Source of the DNA: Facklamia sp050409585
GTDB taxonomy: Bacteria > Bacillota > Bacilli > Lactobacillales > Aerococcaceae
Assembly (NCBI RefSeq): GCF_050409585.1
Contig: NZ_JBNUPE010000010.1
Span: 5,779 to 69,778, forward strand
DNA: 64,000 nucleotides
Direction of reading: 5' to 3'
Under the pieces are notes generated by a model that was not told where the DNA came from, did no database searches, and saw only the letters and a program-made list of their open reading frames with translations. Position 1 is the first letter of the stretch, and each line of letters opens with the position of its first letter. Positions 1 through 8,823 of the stretch are shown in pieces. A program made the translations under genes and the position numbers.

Positions 1-1198
1 GCATTTCAGATGGGTTGTCAATCAAAAGCTCTTCCCCATCCGTCTTTTCAACACGGTAAATAACTGACGGAGCAGTGGTAATTAAATCAATATCAAATTC
101 ACGCTCAAGTCTTTCTTGAATAACATCCATATGCAGTAAACCTAAAAAGCCTGTTCGGAAACCAAAGCCTAGGGCTTGCGATGTTTCTGGTTCAAAGTGT
201 AAAGAAGCATCATTTAATTGTAACTTTTCAAGTGCTTCCCGCAAGTCGTTATAATCGGCCGAGTCAACCGGATAGAGACCGGCAAAAACCATTGGATTTA
301 ATTTGCGGTAACCATCCAAGGCCTCCTCAGCTGGATTATCCGCTAGGGTTATAGTATCTCCTACACGGGTATCTTGAATGGTCTTTATACCTGCGGTTAG
401 ATAGCCAACATCTCCTACCATCAAGAAGTCTCTTTTGAGAGGACTCGGTGAGAAAATTCCAACATCAATCACTTCAAACTCTTTACCATTACTCATTAGA
501 CGGATGGTGTCACCTGGTTTGACCATACCATTCATCACTCGAATATTTAAAACAACCCCACGATAAGCATCATAAGCAGAGTCAAAAATAAGAGCCTGTA
601 AGGGGTCTTCTATATCTCCCATTGGTGCAGGAACTTTCTCAACTATTTGCTCTAAAATCTCATCAATACCGATGCCTGACTTGGCAGAAGCAAAAACCGC
701 TTCTGAGGCATCGATGCCGATAATATCTTCAATTTCTTTTTGAACCCTTTCAGGATCGGCTGAAGGCAGATCGATTTTATTAATAACAGGCAATATTTCT
801 AAATCATTATCCACTGCTAAATACACATTAGCCAAGGTTTGGGCTTCAATTCCTTGTGCTGCATCGACTACTAGAATGGCTCCTTCACAAGCAGCCAAAG
901 ATCTTGAAACCTCATAAGTAAAATCGACGTGACCAGGGGTATCGATTAAATGGAAAATATAATCAATGCCATCTTTAGCCCGATAAGTCAGTTCCACTGC
1001 ATTCAATTTAATGGTAATTCCTCGTTCTCTTTCCAAGTCCATGGAATCTAACAATTGCTCTTGCATATCACGATCAGCCACTGTATGTGTTTGTTGTAAA
1101 ATACGATCAGCTAGTGTGGATTTACCATGGTCAATATGCGCAATTATCGAAAAATTACGGATTCTTTCTTGTCTATTCTTCATTTCTTCTATATTCAC
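1..1198 (-). CDS. lepA: Elongation factor 4 (LepA), C-terminus cut off by the window edge
   Basis: Ribosome-associated translational GTPase that acts on stalled or mistranslocated ribosomes. The visible N-terminal part (about 399 residues) has the GTP-binding motifs AHIDHGKST (residues 20-28), DTPGH and NKID, followed by EF-G-like domains with the LepA-typical FGFRTGFLGLLHMD. The likely start is a GTG at 1196-1198, preceded by AAGGAAG at suitable spacing; an in-frame ATG at 1181-1183 is an alternative. It lies downstream of dnaJ on the same strand, as in many Lactobacillales, but a terminator and about 250 bases separate them, so it probably has its own promoter. The remaining C-terminal part, about 200 residues in family members, lies outside the window. 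Confidence 0.97.
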   Translation of the reverse strand, partial: MNIEEMKNRQERIRNFSIIAHIDHGKSTLADRILQQTHTVADRDMQEQLLDSMDLERERGITIKLNAVELTYRAKDGIDYIFHLIDTPGHVDFTYEVSRSLAACEGAILVVDAAQGIEAQTLANVYLAVDNDLEILPVINKIDLPSADPERVQKEIEDIIGIDASEAVFASAKSGIGIDEILEQIVEKVPAPMGDIEDPLQALIFDSAYDAYRGVVLNIRVMNGMVKPGDTIRLMSNGKEFEVIDVGIFSPSPLKRDFLMVGDVGYLTAGIKTIQDTRVGDTITLADNPAEEALDGYRKLNPMVFAGLYPVDSADYNDLREALEKLQLNDASLHFEPETSQALGFGFRTGFLGLLHMDVIQERLEREFDIDLITTAPSVIYRVEKTDGEELLIDNPSEM

Positions 1199-1402
1199 TT
1201 GACTTCACTTCCTTTTCAAGCCTCTTATCAATAGCTAAGGTCTATCTTATCAAAAATGAGTGATTTTGAATAGTTTTCTTTCACTATGGTATTTTAATAA
1301 ATGAACTACTCAATAAAATCTTTATTTATTCTTTAAAATTTCCTATCTAGAAGCTAATCAATCTTATTTTGATTCCAATTGATTTAAAACTTTTCTAAGC
1401 AA

Positions 1403-1438
1403 GTAAAAAGCATCAGAGCATATTGAATACCCTGATGC
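1403..1438 (-). terminator. Rho-independent terminator after dnaJ
   Basis: Seven-base arms GCATCAG/CTGATGC with a 15-base loop, followed on the minus strand by TTTTT. It starts 10 bases after the dnaJ stop and closes the hrcA-grpE-dnaK-dnaJ operon. Confidence 0.8.
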
Positions 1439-1448
1439 TAGCCTATTT

Positions 1449-2597
1449 TTATTCACCATGAAAAATATCACGCATCTTATTAAAGAAGCCACCTTCTTGC
1501 TCTTTAACATTAGCACCCATTTCTTTAGCTAACTGTTTAAATAATTCATGCTGTTTGTCAGTCAGTTTAGAAGGAGTAACGACTTTAACCGTTACTTGTT
1601 GATCTCCCGTATAACCTGAGCGAACACTCGGTGCTCCTTTGCCTTTTAAGCGGAAAGTGGTCCCTGTTTGTGTGCCAGCTGGAACCTTTAACTTCACCTT
1701 ACCATGTACCGTTGGAACTTGGATTTCATCACCCAAGGCCGCTTGAGAGAAAGTGATGGGTAGCGTGTAATAGATTTCCGTACCATCTCGTTTAAATTCC
1801 TTACTTGGTTCAACATGGAAAACTACATAAAGGTCTCCATAAGGTCCACCATTTGAACCCGCCTCACCTTGTCCTGAAAGGCGAATTTGATTACCTTCTT
1901 CAACACCTGCTGGCACAGTCACTTTAACAGAATGACTAACGGATTCTATACCAGAACCATGACAAGTGGTACATTTTTCTTTAATTTCTTTACCTGTCCC
2001 ACCGCAGACATCACATGTGGTTTGCGTCATCACACGACCAAAAGGAGAGTTTCGTTCTACCTGAATAGTCCCTGTGCCATGACACTTGTGGCAAGTAACG
2101 GGCTCAGTGCCTTCCTTGGCACCTGTTCCGTGACAGGTATGACATTCCTCATTACGATTATATTTTATGGTCGTTTCTTTACCAAAAATAGCCTCTTCAA
2201 AGGTTAAATTAATACGATATTGTAGATCATTACCCTTACGAGGAGCATTGGCTCTTCGTCCTCCTCCAGCAGATCCACCAAAGAAAGTATCAAAGATATC
2301 TTCAAAGCCAAAGCCTGCACCACCAGAGAAGCCACCAAAACCACCACCGCCAAAGCCGGCTCCAAAGTTAGGATCCGTTGAAGCATGGCCGTATTGATCA
2401 TAAGCAGCCCGCTTTTGACTATCACTTAGGACCTCATAAGCTTCTGCAACTTCTTTAAACTTTTCGTCAGCTCCTGCATCTTTATTAATATCCGGATGGT
2501 ATTTTTTGGACAGTTTACGATAAGCCTTTTTAATGTCAGCATCACTGGCATCGCGAGATACACCTAAGACATCATAATAGTCTCTTTTATTTGCCAT
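1449..2597 (-). CDS. dnaJ: Chaperone protein DnaJ (Hsp40)
   Basis: Co-chaperone that delivers unfolded clients to DnaK and stimulates its ATPase. 382 residues, normal for a type I DnaJ. The order is a J domain (about 1-70, HPD at 34-36), a Gly/Phe-rich linker, four zinc-binding repeats (CHTCHGTG, CHKCHGTG, CDVCGGTG, CTTCHGSG) and C-terminal substrate-binding domains. All zinc cysteines are present. The ATG has a GGAGGGA-type ribosome site. Last gene of the HrcA-controlled operon, 86 bases after dnaK. Confidence 0.98.
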   Translation of the reverse strand: MANKRDYYDVLGVSRDASDADIKKAYRKLSKKYHPDINKDAGADEKFKEVAEAYEVLSDSQKRAAYDQYGHASTDPNFGAGFGGGGFGGFSGGAGFGFEDIFDTFFGGSAGGGRRANAPRKGNDLQYRINLTFEEAIFGKETTIKYNRNEECHTCHGTGAKEGTEPVTCHKCHGTGTIQVERNSPFGRVMTQTTCDVCGGTGKEIKEKCTTCHGSGIESVSHSVKVTVPAGVEEGNQIRLSGQGEAGSNGGPYGDLYVVFHVEPSKEFKRDGTEIYYTLPITFSQAALGDEIQVPTVHGKVKLKVPAGTQTGTTFRLKGKGAPSVRSGYTGDQQVTVKVVTPSKLTDKQHELFKQLAKEMGANVKEQEGGFFNKMRDIFHGE

Positions 2598-2637
2598 TTT
2601 GTCCCTCCTTACACATTTTAATTCTCCTGATAAAAGA

Positions 2638-2667
2638 CAAGAGTCGAGGACTTAGCCTAGACTCTTG
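2638..2667 (-). terminator. Hairpin between dnaK and dnaJ
   Basis: Eight-base perfect arms CAAGAGTC/GACTCTTG with a 14-base loop, followed on the minus strand by TCTTTTAT. It may be a weak terminator or an mRNA-processing and stability element that sets the dnaK to dnaJ ratio. Confidence 0.55.
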
Positions 2668-2683
2668 CTAAAGTATGTCTTAA

Positions 2684-4528
2684 TTACTCGTCGACTTCTT
2701 CAAAGTCAGCATCGACAATATTATCATCAGAAGATGATTGAGCATCAGAGGCATCTGTTTGATTTTCTTGAGCAGCTTGAGCTTGTTGAGCAGCTTGCTC
2801 GTAAAGTTTAACGGATAGATTTTGAATCACTTCATTTAATGCATCACGTTTTGTTTTCATTTCTTCTAAATCATTTGCTTCAACAGCTGCTTTCAATTCA
2901 TCACGAGCTGTTTCTGCTTTAGTCAATTCATCTTCAGAAATGTTATCATTATCTTTCAATTCATCGATAGTCTTATTAGTTGTAAAGATCATTTGATCGA
3001 CTTCGTTGCGTAAATCAGCTTCTTCACGACGTTTCTTATCGGATTCAGCATTTGCCTCAGCATCTTTAACCATACGTTCGATTTCTTCATCGGATAAACC
3101 TGAAGAAGATTTTATAGTAATCGTTTGTTCTTTTTGAGTACCTAAATCTTTGGCTGAAACGTTCACAATACCGTTTTTATCAATATCAAAGGTAACTTCA
3201 ATTTGTGGAATGCCACGAGGTGCTGCTGGAATATCAGTTAATTGGAAACGACCTAAAGTCTTATTATCTGCTGCCATTTCACGCTCACCTTGTAAAACGT
3301 GAACATCTACTGCTGGTTGATTGTCAGCTGCTGTAGAGAAGACTTGTGATTTAGAAGTTGGGATAGTAGTGTTACGGTCAATTAATTTAGTGAATACACC
3401 ACCCATTGTTTCGATACCAAGTGATAATGGCGTAACATCTAATAGAACGATGTCTTTAACATCACCAGAGATAACGCCGCCTTGGATAGCTGCACCCATA
3501 GCAACTACTTCGTCTGGGTTAACCGATTTGTTAGGATCTTTTCCAGTTTCTTTCTTAACGGCTTCTTGTACAGCAGGAATACGTGTCGATCCTCCTACCA
3601 AGATTACTTCGTCAATTTCAGATTTGCTTAAACCAGCATCTTTCAAGGCTTGACGAACTGGCCCTTTAGTTCTTTCTACTAAGTCATGCGTTAACTCATC
3701 AAATTTAGCACGAGTTAAAGTTGTTTCTAAGTGTAATGGCCCATCAGCTGTCGCTGTAATAAATGGTAAGCTGATTTGTGTAGAAGTCACACCAGAAAGA
3801 TCTTTCTTAGCTTTTTCTGCAGCGTCTTTCAGGCGCTGTAAAGCCATTTTATCTTTAGAAAGGTCAATAGAGTTTTCTTTTTTAAATTCTTCAACTAAGA
3901 AGTCGATAACTTTATTATCAAAGTCATCTCCACCTAGTTTATTATCCCCTGCTGTAGATAATACATCAAATACGCCATCGCCTAATTCAAGGATTGAAAC
4001 GTCAAAAGTTCCTCCCCCTAAGTCAAAGACTAGGACTTTTTCTTCAGCATCGGTTTTATCTAAACCATACGCTAAAGCTGCAGCGGTTGGCTCGTTAACA
4101 ATACGTTCAACTTCTAAACCTGCAATACGTCCAGCATCTTTAGTTGCTTGACGCTGAGCATCGTTAAAATAAGCAGGAACAGTGATAACTGCTTTCTCAA
4201 CCTTATCGCCTAAGTAATCTTCAGCAAATGATTTCAAGTGTTGTAAAATCATAGCTGAAATCTCTTGAGGTGTATAGCTCTTTCCACCCATTTCAGTCTT
4301 AAAGTTATCTTCTCCAATATGACGTTTGATGGAAGCTACTGTGTCAGGGTTTGTAACTGCTTGACGCTTAGCTACTTCACCCACTTGAATCTCATTATTT
4401 TTGAAAGCTACTACAGATGGAGTGGTACGGTTTCCTTCTGGGTTAGTAATAATCTTTGCTTCTCCACCTTCTAAAATGGAAACAGCAGAGTTTGTTGTAC
4501 CTAAGTCAATACCTATAATTTTAGACAT
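2684..4528 (-). CDS. dnaK: Chaperone protein DnaK (Hsp70)
   Basis: ATP-dependent cytosolic chaperone working with DnaJ and GrpE. 614 residues, the usual length for Gram-positive DnaK. The nucleotide-binding domain starts with IGIDLGTTNSAV and carries DLGGGTFDVSI near residue 170. The substrate-binding domain follows, then a helical lid and the conserved acidic tail ending in EEVDE. A Gln/Ala-rich stretch precedes the tail. The ATG is preceded by AAAGGAG. It lies 51 bases after grpE in the HrcA operon. Confidence 0.99.
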   Translation of the reverse strand: MSKIIGIDLGTTNSAVSILEGGEAKIITNPEGNRTTPSVVAFKNNEIQVGEVAKRQAVTNPDTVASIKRHIGEDNFKTEMGGKSYTPQEISAMILQHLKSFAEDYLGDKVEKAVITVPAYFNDAQRQATKDAGRIAGLEVERIVNEPTAAALAYGLDKTDAEEKVLVFDLGGGTFDVSILELGDGVFDVLSTAGDNKLGGDDFDNKVIDFLVEEFKKENSIDLSKDKMALQRLKDAAEKAKKDLSGVTSTQISLPFITATADGPLHLETTLTRAKFDELTHDLVERTKGPVRQALKDAGLSKSEIDEVILVGGSTRIPAVQEAVKKETGKDPNKSVNPDEVVAMGAAIQGGVISGDVKDIVLLDVTPLSLGIETMGGVFTKLIDRNTTIPTSKSQVFSTAADNQPAVDVHVLQGEREMAADNKTLGRFQLTDIPAAPRGIPQIEVTFDIDKNGIVNVSAKDLGTQKEQTITIKSSSGLSDEEIERMVKDAEANAESDKKRREEADLRNEVDQMIFTTNKTIDELKDNDNISEDELTKAETARDELKAAVEANDLEEMKTKRDALNEVIQNLSVKLYEQAAQQAQAAQENQTDASDAQSSSDDNIVDADFEEVDE

Positions 4529-4579
4529 ATAATCTACTCCTTTAAAAATTTATTTTGGTTAAAACTAAGTGCTTAATAA

Positions 4580-5212
4580 TTAGGCGGACACAATTACCAT
4601 GGCCGGGCGAATGATGCGATCATTAAGGATGTATCCTTTTTGTAGAACATTCACTACAATATCAGTGTCTTGTCCTTCAGCCGCTGGTTGGGTGGTTACC
4701 GCTTGATGATAATTTGGATCGAATGTTTCGTTTAAGGGATTGATCACTTCAATTTTTTCTTCTTTAAATGCTTGTAAGATTTGATCATACACCATTTGGA
4801 TCCCTTTGTGGATTGCTTGACTCTCTTCTGAACTTGCTTTGATTTGCAAAGCGCGTTCAAGATTATCAATAGCATCAATTAATTTATTAGCTAAAGATTG
4901 AGATCGATATTTAGCAGCTTCTTGTCTTTCACGACTATTAGATCGTTGCATATTAGCAATTTCAGCCTGTAGACGTAAATTTCGATCCTCCAAATTCTGA
5001 ATACTTTCTCTTAATTCATCTTCAATGGAAGAAACTTCCTCTACTGGCGCTGCTTCAGTTTCTTCATTTACATCATTTACATCATTATTCAGACTATCCT
5101 GATTTTTTTCTGCTGAACTTTCAATGACTTCATCTTCTACTAACTTTTCTTTTTCATCGTTAAGTTCTGCAGAAGATTGCTTGTCATTCCTCTTTTTATT
5201 TTCTTCTGTCAC
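4580..5212 (-). CDS. grpE: Nucleotide exchange factor GrpE
   Basis: Releases ADP from DnaK. 210 residues. A long acidic, disordered N-terminus (about 1-60) precedes the dimerising coiled coil (about 60-110) and the C-terminal beta domain, which contains NPLNETFDPNYHQAV and ends in GYILNDRIIRPAMVIVS, both characteristic of GrpE. The start is a GTG with AAGGAGG seven bases upstream. It begins 13 bases after the hrcA stop, so the two are co-transcribed. Confidence 0.97.
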   Translation of the reverse strand: MTEENKKRNDKQSSAELNDEKEKLVEDEVIESSAEKNQDSLNNDVNDVNEETEAAPVEEVSSIEDELRESIQNLEDRNLRLQAEIANMQRSNSRERQEAAKYRSQSLANKLIDAIDNLERALQIKASSEESQAIHKGIQMVYDQILQAFKEEKIEVINPLNETFDPNYHQAVTTQPAAEGQDTDIVVNVLQKGYILNDRIIRPAMVIVSA

Positions 5213-5225
5213 TTGATGACCTCCT

Positions 5226-6254
5226 TTATTGATTAAATTCTTTTAATATCTGCTCCATAAGGACAATCATGCGTGAATAATGCATCGTCGAAGGTCCTAA
5301 GATACTTAAAGACATTTTGCTTAAGGCTTGTGTGAAGGTTCCCGTCACTAAAGATAAATGACGCATCCCTTGCGGAGCAAACTCTTGTCCGAAAAGAACT
5401 TCGATTCCATCTTGACGTTGTTCAAAGAGATCAAATAATTCATTCGATCCATCAATCAAATTGAATAATTTTTTGTATTCATTGTTGGAATAACGCTGAT
5501 CCAAACAATCAAAAAGATTATTCTTGCCAGAAACAAAATAACGCGTTCCTTTAACTTGTTGAATTGACTTCTCAACTAAAGGAGAAAAATCAATCGAAGT
5601 TGACAATTGTCTTTGCATAATCATCGGAATAGTTAATTTAGTCCGCTGATAAGCATCTTCTAATGTAATACCTCGCAATTCTGAATTAAGAATTGAACGC
5701 ATTTGACGTAAATCATCATCCTCAACCGGATATAAGGTTTGGAACATTTTATTTTCCACATGTCCTTGATCCGATAATAAAATAGCCATTATTTGATGGT
5801 TACTTAAAAGCACTAACTTAAAGTCAGCCACTCGATGCTCTTCATTATTCTGTCCAAAAACCAAGCAAGGTAATCCAGTTAATGAGACCAATAAATCCGC
5901 AGCAATTTTCGCCATCTTAAAATTCTCTTGTCGGCGATTTAAGAAGATTTCGCTAACTGCTTTGAGATCTGCTTCATAGGATTGCTCCCATGAATCATTC
6001 TCAATTTTAGTGATCAGACGATCTACATAATAACGATAGCCTTCATAAGAAGGTATTCTACCACTTGATGTATGTGCCTTAACCAGAAAGCCGTTTTTTT
6101 CTAAAACAACCATCTCATTACGAACAGTTGCCGGACTTATATCAAGAAAACTCTCCTTGAGTAAAGTCTTTGACCCGATTGGTGCCTCTAAATTTGCATA
6201 AAGGCGAACAATTAATTCTAAGATTTGGTGTTGTCTGGCTGTTAATATGATCAA
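5226..6254 (-). CDS. hrcA: Heat-inducible transcription repressor HrcA
   Basis: Represses class I heat-shock genes by binding CIRCE; its activity is linked to GroEL in known systems. 342 residues with the N-terminal winged-helix domain (LTARQHQILELIVRLY, then SPATVRNEM and SSGRIPSYEGYRYYVD) and a C-terminal GAF-like domain. The start is unusual. The first in-frame candidate is TTG at 6252-6254, but the GAGGTGA ribosome site almost touches it, and no ATG follows nearby. The true initiation codon is uncertain by a few residues. A CIRCE lies directly upstream, so the gene is autoregulated. Confidence 0.96.
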   Translation of the reverse strand: MIILTARQHQILELIVRLYANLEAPIGSKTLLKESFLDISPATVRNEMVVLEKNGFLVKAHTSSGRIPSYEGYRYYVDRLITKIENDSWEQSYEADLKAVSEIFLNRRQENFKMAKIAADLLVSLTGLPCLVFGQNNEEHRVADFKLVLLSNHQIMAILLSDQGHVENKMFQTLYPVEDDDLRQMRSILNSELRGITLEDAYQRTKLTIPMIMQRQLSTSIDFSPLVEKSIQQVKGTRYFVSGKNNLFDCLDQRYSNNEYKKLFNLIDGSNELFDLFEQRQDGIEVLFGQEFAPQGMRHLSLVTGTFTQALSKMSLSILGPSTMHYSRMIVLMEQILKEFNQ

Positions 6255-6267
6255 TCACCTCACATTA

Positions 6268-6294
6268 TTAGCACTTATTCATATCGAGTGCTAA
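6268..6294. promoter_or_regulatory. CIRCE operator of the hrcA operon
   Basis: TTAGCACTT-N9-GAGTGCTAA, matching the consensus TTAGCACTC-N9-GAGTGCTAA at 17 of 18 arm bases. It lies between the predicted transcription start and hrcA, the standard position for HrcA repression. Confidence 0.95.
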
Positions 6295-6302
6295 CTGTCT
6301 CT

Positions 6303-6331
6303 ATCTTACTATCCTCCATCACCTTTGTCAA
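6303..6331 (-). promoter_or_regulatory. Sigma-A promoter of hrcA-grpE-dnaK-dnaJ
   Basis: On the minus strand, TTGACA (6326-6331), a 17-base spacer and TAAGAT (6303-6308). The CIRCE begins about nine bases downstream of the -10 box, overlapping the predicted start site. Confidence 0.88.
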
Positions 6332-6358
6332 GGGATTATGCCCATAAAATTAAAAAAA

Positions 6359-6385
6359 TTAGCACTCTCAATTCGAAAGTGCTAA
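6359..6385 (-). promoter_or_regulatory. Second CIRCE-like palindrome, also a probable ribF terminator
   Basis: On the plus strand it reads TTAGCACTC-N9-AAGTGCTAA, one base off the CIRCE consensus. On the minus strand the hairpin is followed by a run of seven T residues, 21 bases after the ribF stop, so it also fits a rho-independent terminator. It lies 27 bases upstream of the -35 box of hrcA. Whether HrcA binds it is inferred. Confidence 0.75.
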
Positions 6386-6405
6386 TTATATCTATCGATC
6401 CTTGA

Positions 6406-7341
6406 TTATTTAAAGTACGCCCGTGTATGGTCTTGATCCTTTTCAAGTTGATTAATCAAACCTTCAATACCATCAAATTTAATCTCTCCACGTAAGTAAT
6501 GATGCCACTTAATACGAACCTTTTCCCCATAAATCATACGATCAAAGTCTAAAATATAAACTTCAATGGAGAGTTCTTTCACATCATCAAAGGTAATATT
6601 ATATCCAATAGATGCCATGCCCATATACCATTGGCCTTGAACACAAATTTCGACAATATACACCCCTATGCTAGGTGTTAACTGACCATAATCCATTGCC
6701 ACATTCGCTGTTGGAAATCCTAATTTTCTCCCTCTTTTTAAGCCATTGATGACAAGTCCTCTGGTTTCATAAATGTAACCTAATTCTTGGTTAGCTAAAT
6801 CAATATTACCATTTGATAGCTGGTATTGAATTTCACTTGAAGAAATCTTATGGTCACCGATTGTCTTTTTAGGAATTTCGCTAATTTTAAAGCGTCCCTG
6901 GCTGTGGTCGACTAAAGTTTGCATATTAGCTATCTCTTTCAGACCGTATGTATAGTCAAAACCTGCCACCACATGAACGGCATTCAAATTAACCATGTAG
7001 CTGTCCACGAACTCTTGTGGACTCTGAGCTCCCATGGCTGAAGTGAACTCAGCAATATATAAAATATCTACTCCATTAACCTCCATCAGTTCTATTTTAC
7101 GAGGGTTATCACTTAAATAAAAGTAGTGATTCGGATGGATCTGTTGATAAACAAGACGAGGAGTATGGTTAAAAGTTAAGACGGCTAAAGGGACTTGATA
7201 ATGATCTGCTAATTCACGCCCCTTTTTGATAACTTCTTGATGGCCTAAATGAACACCATCAAAAAAGCCTAGAGCTAAAACGACTGGTTGGTCATATAGT
7301 TGTTCTTGATCGTAAGGATGTGCTAAATAAATTGTCTGCAA
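6406..7341 (-). CDS. ribF: Bifunctional riboflavin kinase / FAD synthetase (RibF)
   Basis: Makes FMN from riboflavin and then FAD from FMN. 311 residues. The N-terminal FAD synthetase domain has the nucleotidyltransferase motif GFFDGVHLGH (about residues 26-35) and ISSSEIQ. The C-terminal kinase domain has RGLVINGLKRGRKLGFPTAN, where the PTAN motif binds metal and nucleotide. The ATG lies three bases after the truB stop, so the two are translationally linked, a common arrangement in Firmicutes. Confidence 0.97.
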   Translation of the reverse strand: MQTIYLAHPYDQEQLYDQPVVLALGFFDGVHLGHQEVIKKGRELADHYQVPLAVLTFNHTPRLVYQQIHPNHYFYLSDNPRKIELMEVNGVDILYIAEFTSAMGAQSPQEFVDSYMVNLNAVHVVAGFDYTYGLKEIANMQTLVDHSQGRFKISEIPKKTIGDHKISSSEIQYQLSNGNIDLANQELGYIYETRGLVINGLKRGRKLGFPTANVAMDYGQLTPSIGVYIVEICVQGQWYMGMASIGYNITFDDVKELSIEVYILDFDRMIYGEKVRIKWHHYLRGEIKFDGIEGLINQLEKDQDHTRAYFK

Positions 7342-7344
7342 GGC

Positions 7345-8265
7345 TTAAACTCCTTCCATTGGAAACATCTTAATAGGTTTTATTAAATTCTCTTTGCTAG
7401 GATGTGGGCCGTAAATTGCTAACAAACGGTCTTGATAAAATAAGGCAGTTGGTTCAATAAGCCTGTCATTAAAATAATTAATGTCTAAAACTTTTCCATG
7501 TTTAATGTCTGTAAACTGTTCTGGATTTAGTTGGATTTTTGCATAGTCAGAAACTGCCGTTTCAATGGGGTGAACAGCTGTATTTAAGGAGTCTTTTTCT
7601 GCTAATTGCCTTAATTCATCTAAGCGATAACTATCCGCTTGACGATAACCCGCTGCTTGAGTTCGCACTAATTGGGACATGTGGCTAGGATATCCTAATA
7701 ACTTACCGCAATCTACCGCTAAGGTTCTGACATAGGTCCCTTTACTGCACTTTACTTCAAAGGAGAAAGTTTGCCTTTTTTCACTGGTGTGATATTGTGA
7801 CGGAGCTAAACGCTTGAAGTAGTCGATAGATACTTGACGTTCAGGCCTTTCTACTTCAATACCTGCTCGGGCATATTCATAGAGTCTTTTCCCTTTGACC
7901 TTGACCGCCGAGTAATAAGGAGGAATCTGCCTGATTTTGCCTGTTAATAAAGCCATAGCTTGATCAATAACTTGATCATCAACGGCTTGTTCTACTAATT
8001 TCTTTGCAATAACTTGTCCCTGGGCATCTTCCGTATCGGTGGCTTGACCTAAAGTGACTTCTCCTTGATAGATCTTTTTGCTATCCATTAGTATTTCAAC
8101 TAACTTGGTTGCCTGTCCTAAACAGACAACTAAAACGCCCTCAACTTCAGGATCCAAGGTCCCACAATGGCCTACACGCTTCATTTGAAAAATCTTACGC
8201 ATTTTAAATACTACATCATGACTCGTCATGCCCTTTTCTTTCCAAACAGCGACAATTCCGTTCAT
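7345..8265 (-). CDS. truB: tRNA pseudouridine-55 synthase TruB
   Basis: Isomerises U55 in the T-loop of tRNAs. 306 residues. Visible motifs are the N-terminal KEKGMTSHDVV, the catalytic HCGTLDPEVEGVL (nucleophile Asp38), the KIYQGEVTLGQATDTEDAQG segment and the CSKGTYVRTLAVDCG motif; a PUA-like C-terminus follows. The ATG is preceded by AAAGGGG. Co-transcribed with ribF and separated from rbfA by a strong terminator. Confidence 0.97.
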   Translation of the reverse strand: MNGIVAVWKEKGMTSHDVVFKMRKIFQMKRVGHCGTLDPEVEGVLVVCLGQATKLVEILMDSKKIYQGEVTLGQATDTEDAQGQVIAKKLVEQAVDDQVIDQAMALLTGKIRQIPPYYSAVKVKGKRLYEYARAGIEVERPERQVSIDYFKRLAPSQYHTSEKRQTFSFEVKCSKGTYVRTLAVDCGKLLGYPSHMSQLVRTQAAGYRQADSYRLDELRQLAEKDSLNTAVHPIETAVSDYAKIQLNPEQFTDIKHGKVLDINYFNDRLIEPTALFYQDRLLAIYGPHPSKENLIKPIKMFPMEGV

Positions 8266-8353
8266 TCAAGCCAACCCCTTTATTAATAACAATTATGATT
8301 ATACTTTAATTGGCACTTGCTTCCAAGCAAGATTCTTAATTCTACAAGAATAA

Positions 8354-8406
8354 AAGAGCTGTTTTACCGCCTCTCATTTAATGAGAGCAGTGAAAAAACA
8401 GCTCTT
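8354..8406 (-). terminator. Terminator between rbfA and truB
   Basis: Twelve-base perfect arms AAGAGCTGTTTT/AAAACAGCTCTT enclose a second small hairpin (CTCTCATT/AATGAGAG). The minus-strand transcript continues in TTTTATT. It separates the nusA-infB-rbfA unit from truB-ribF. Confidence 0.85.
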
Positions 8407-8425
8407 GATTTGTGAAAACTTAAGA

Positions 8426-8812
8426 TTATTGCTCAGTCTGAACTGAGCTTGCTTCATCAAAAGATTCAGATTCATGCAATTGATTTAATAATGAATCGAT
8501 TCGACTACCATAGTCTACTGATTGGTCTCTTTCAAATTTAACTTCGGGAACCTTATAAAGACTTAAACGACTTCCAAGTTCCGAGCGAACTTTACCTGTT
8601 ATTGCTTTCAAACCATCACTTGTTTTTTGTCTTTCTCCGGCTTTATCACTTAAAGTAGAATAAAAAATTGTAGCATTTTGTAAGTCGCCTGTAAGCTCTA
8701 CATCAGTAATAGTAACCCCTTCAACACGAGGGTCTTTAATCTCTTTTAGAAGAATATCATTAACTTCTCGCATTATTTCTTGACGAACACGTCCTATACG
8801 ATATTTAACCAT
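8426..8812 (-). CDS. rbfA: Ribosome-binding factor A
   Basis: Maturation factor for the 30S subunit and 16S rRNA 5' end, important at low temperature. 128 residues with the KH-like fold typical of the family: the N-terminal RIGRVRQEIMREVNDIL, KDPRVEGVTITDVELTGDL and VPEVKFERDQSVDYGSRID near the C-terminus. The ATG is preceded by AAAGGAG. It follows infB by 11 bases, the conserved infB-rbfA pairing. Confidence 0.97.
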   Translation of the reverse strand: MVKYRIGRVRQEIMREVNDILLKEIKDPRVEGVTITDVELTGDLQNATIFYSTLSDKAGERQKTSDGLKAITGKVRSELGSRLSLYKVPEVKFERDQSVDYGSRIDSLLNQLHESESFDEASSVQTEQ

Positions 8813-8823
8813 TTCATACTCCT

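Noticed and set aside
2167..2425. ORFs on other frames through the dnaJ Gly/Phe region and elsewhere in dnaK, infB, polC and the tape measure gene
   Set aside because: They are shadows of real genes caused by biased composition; none has a ribosome site and recognisable domain.
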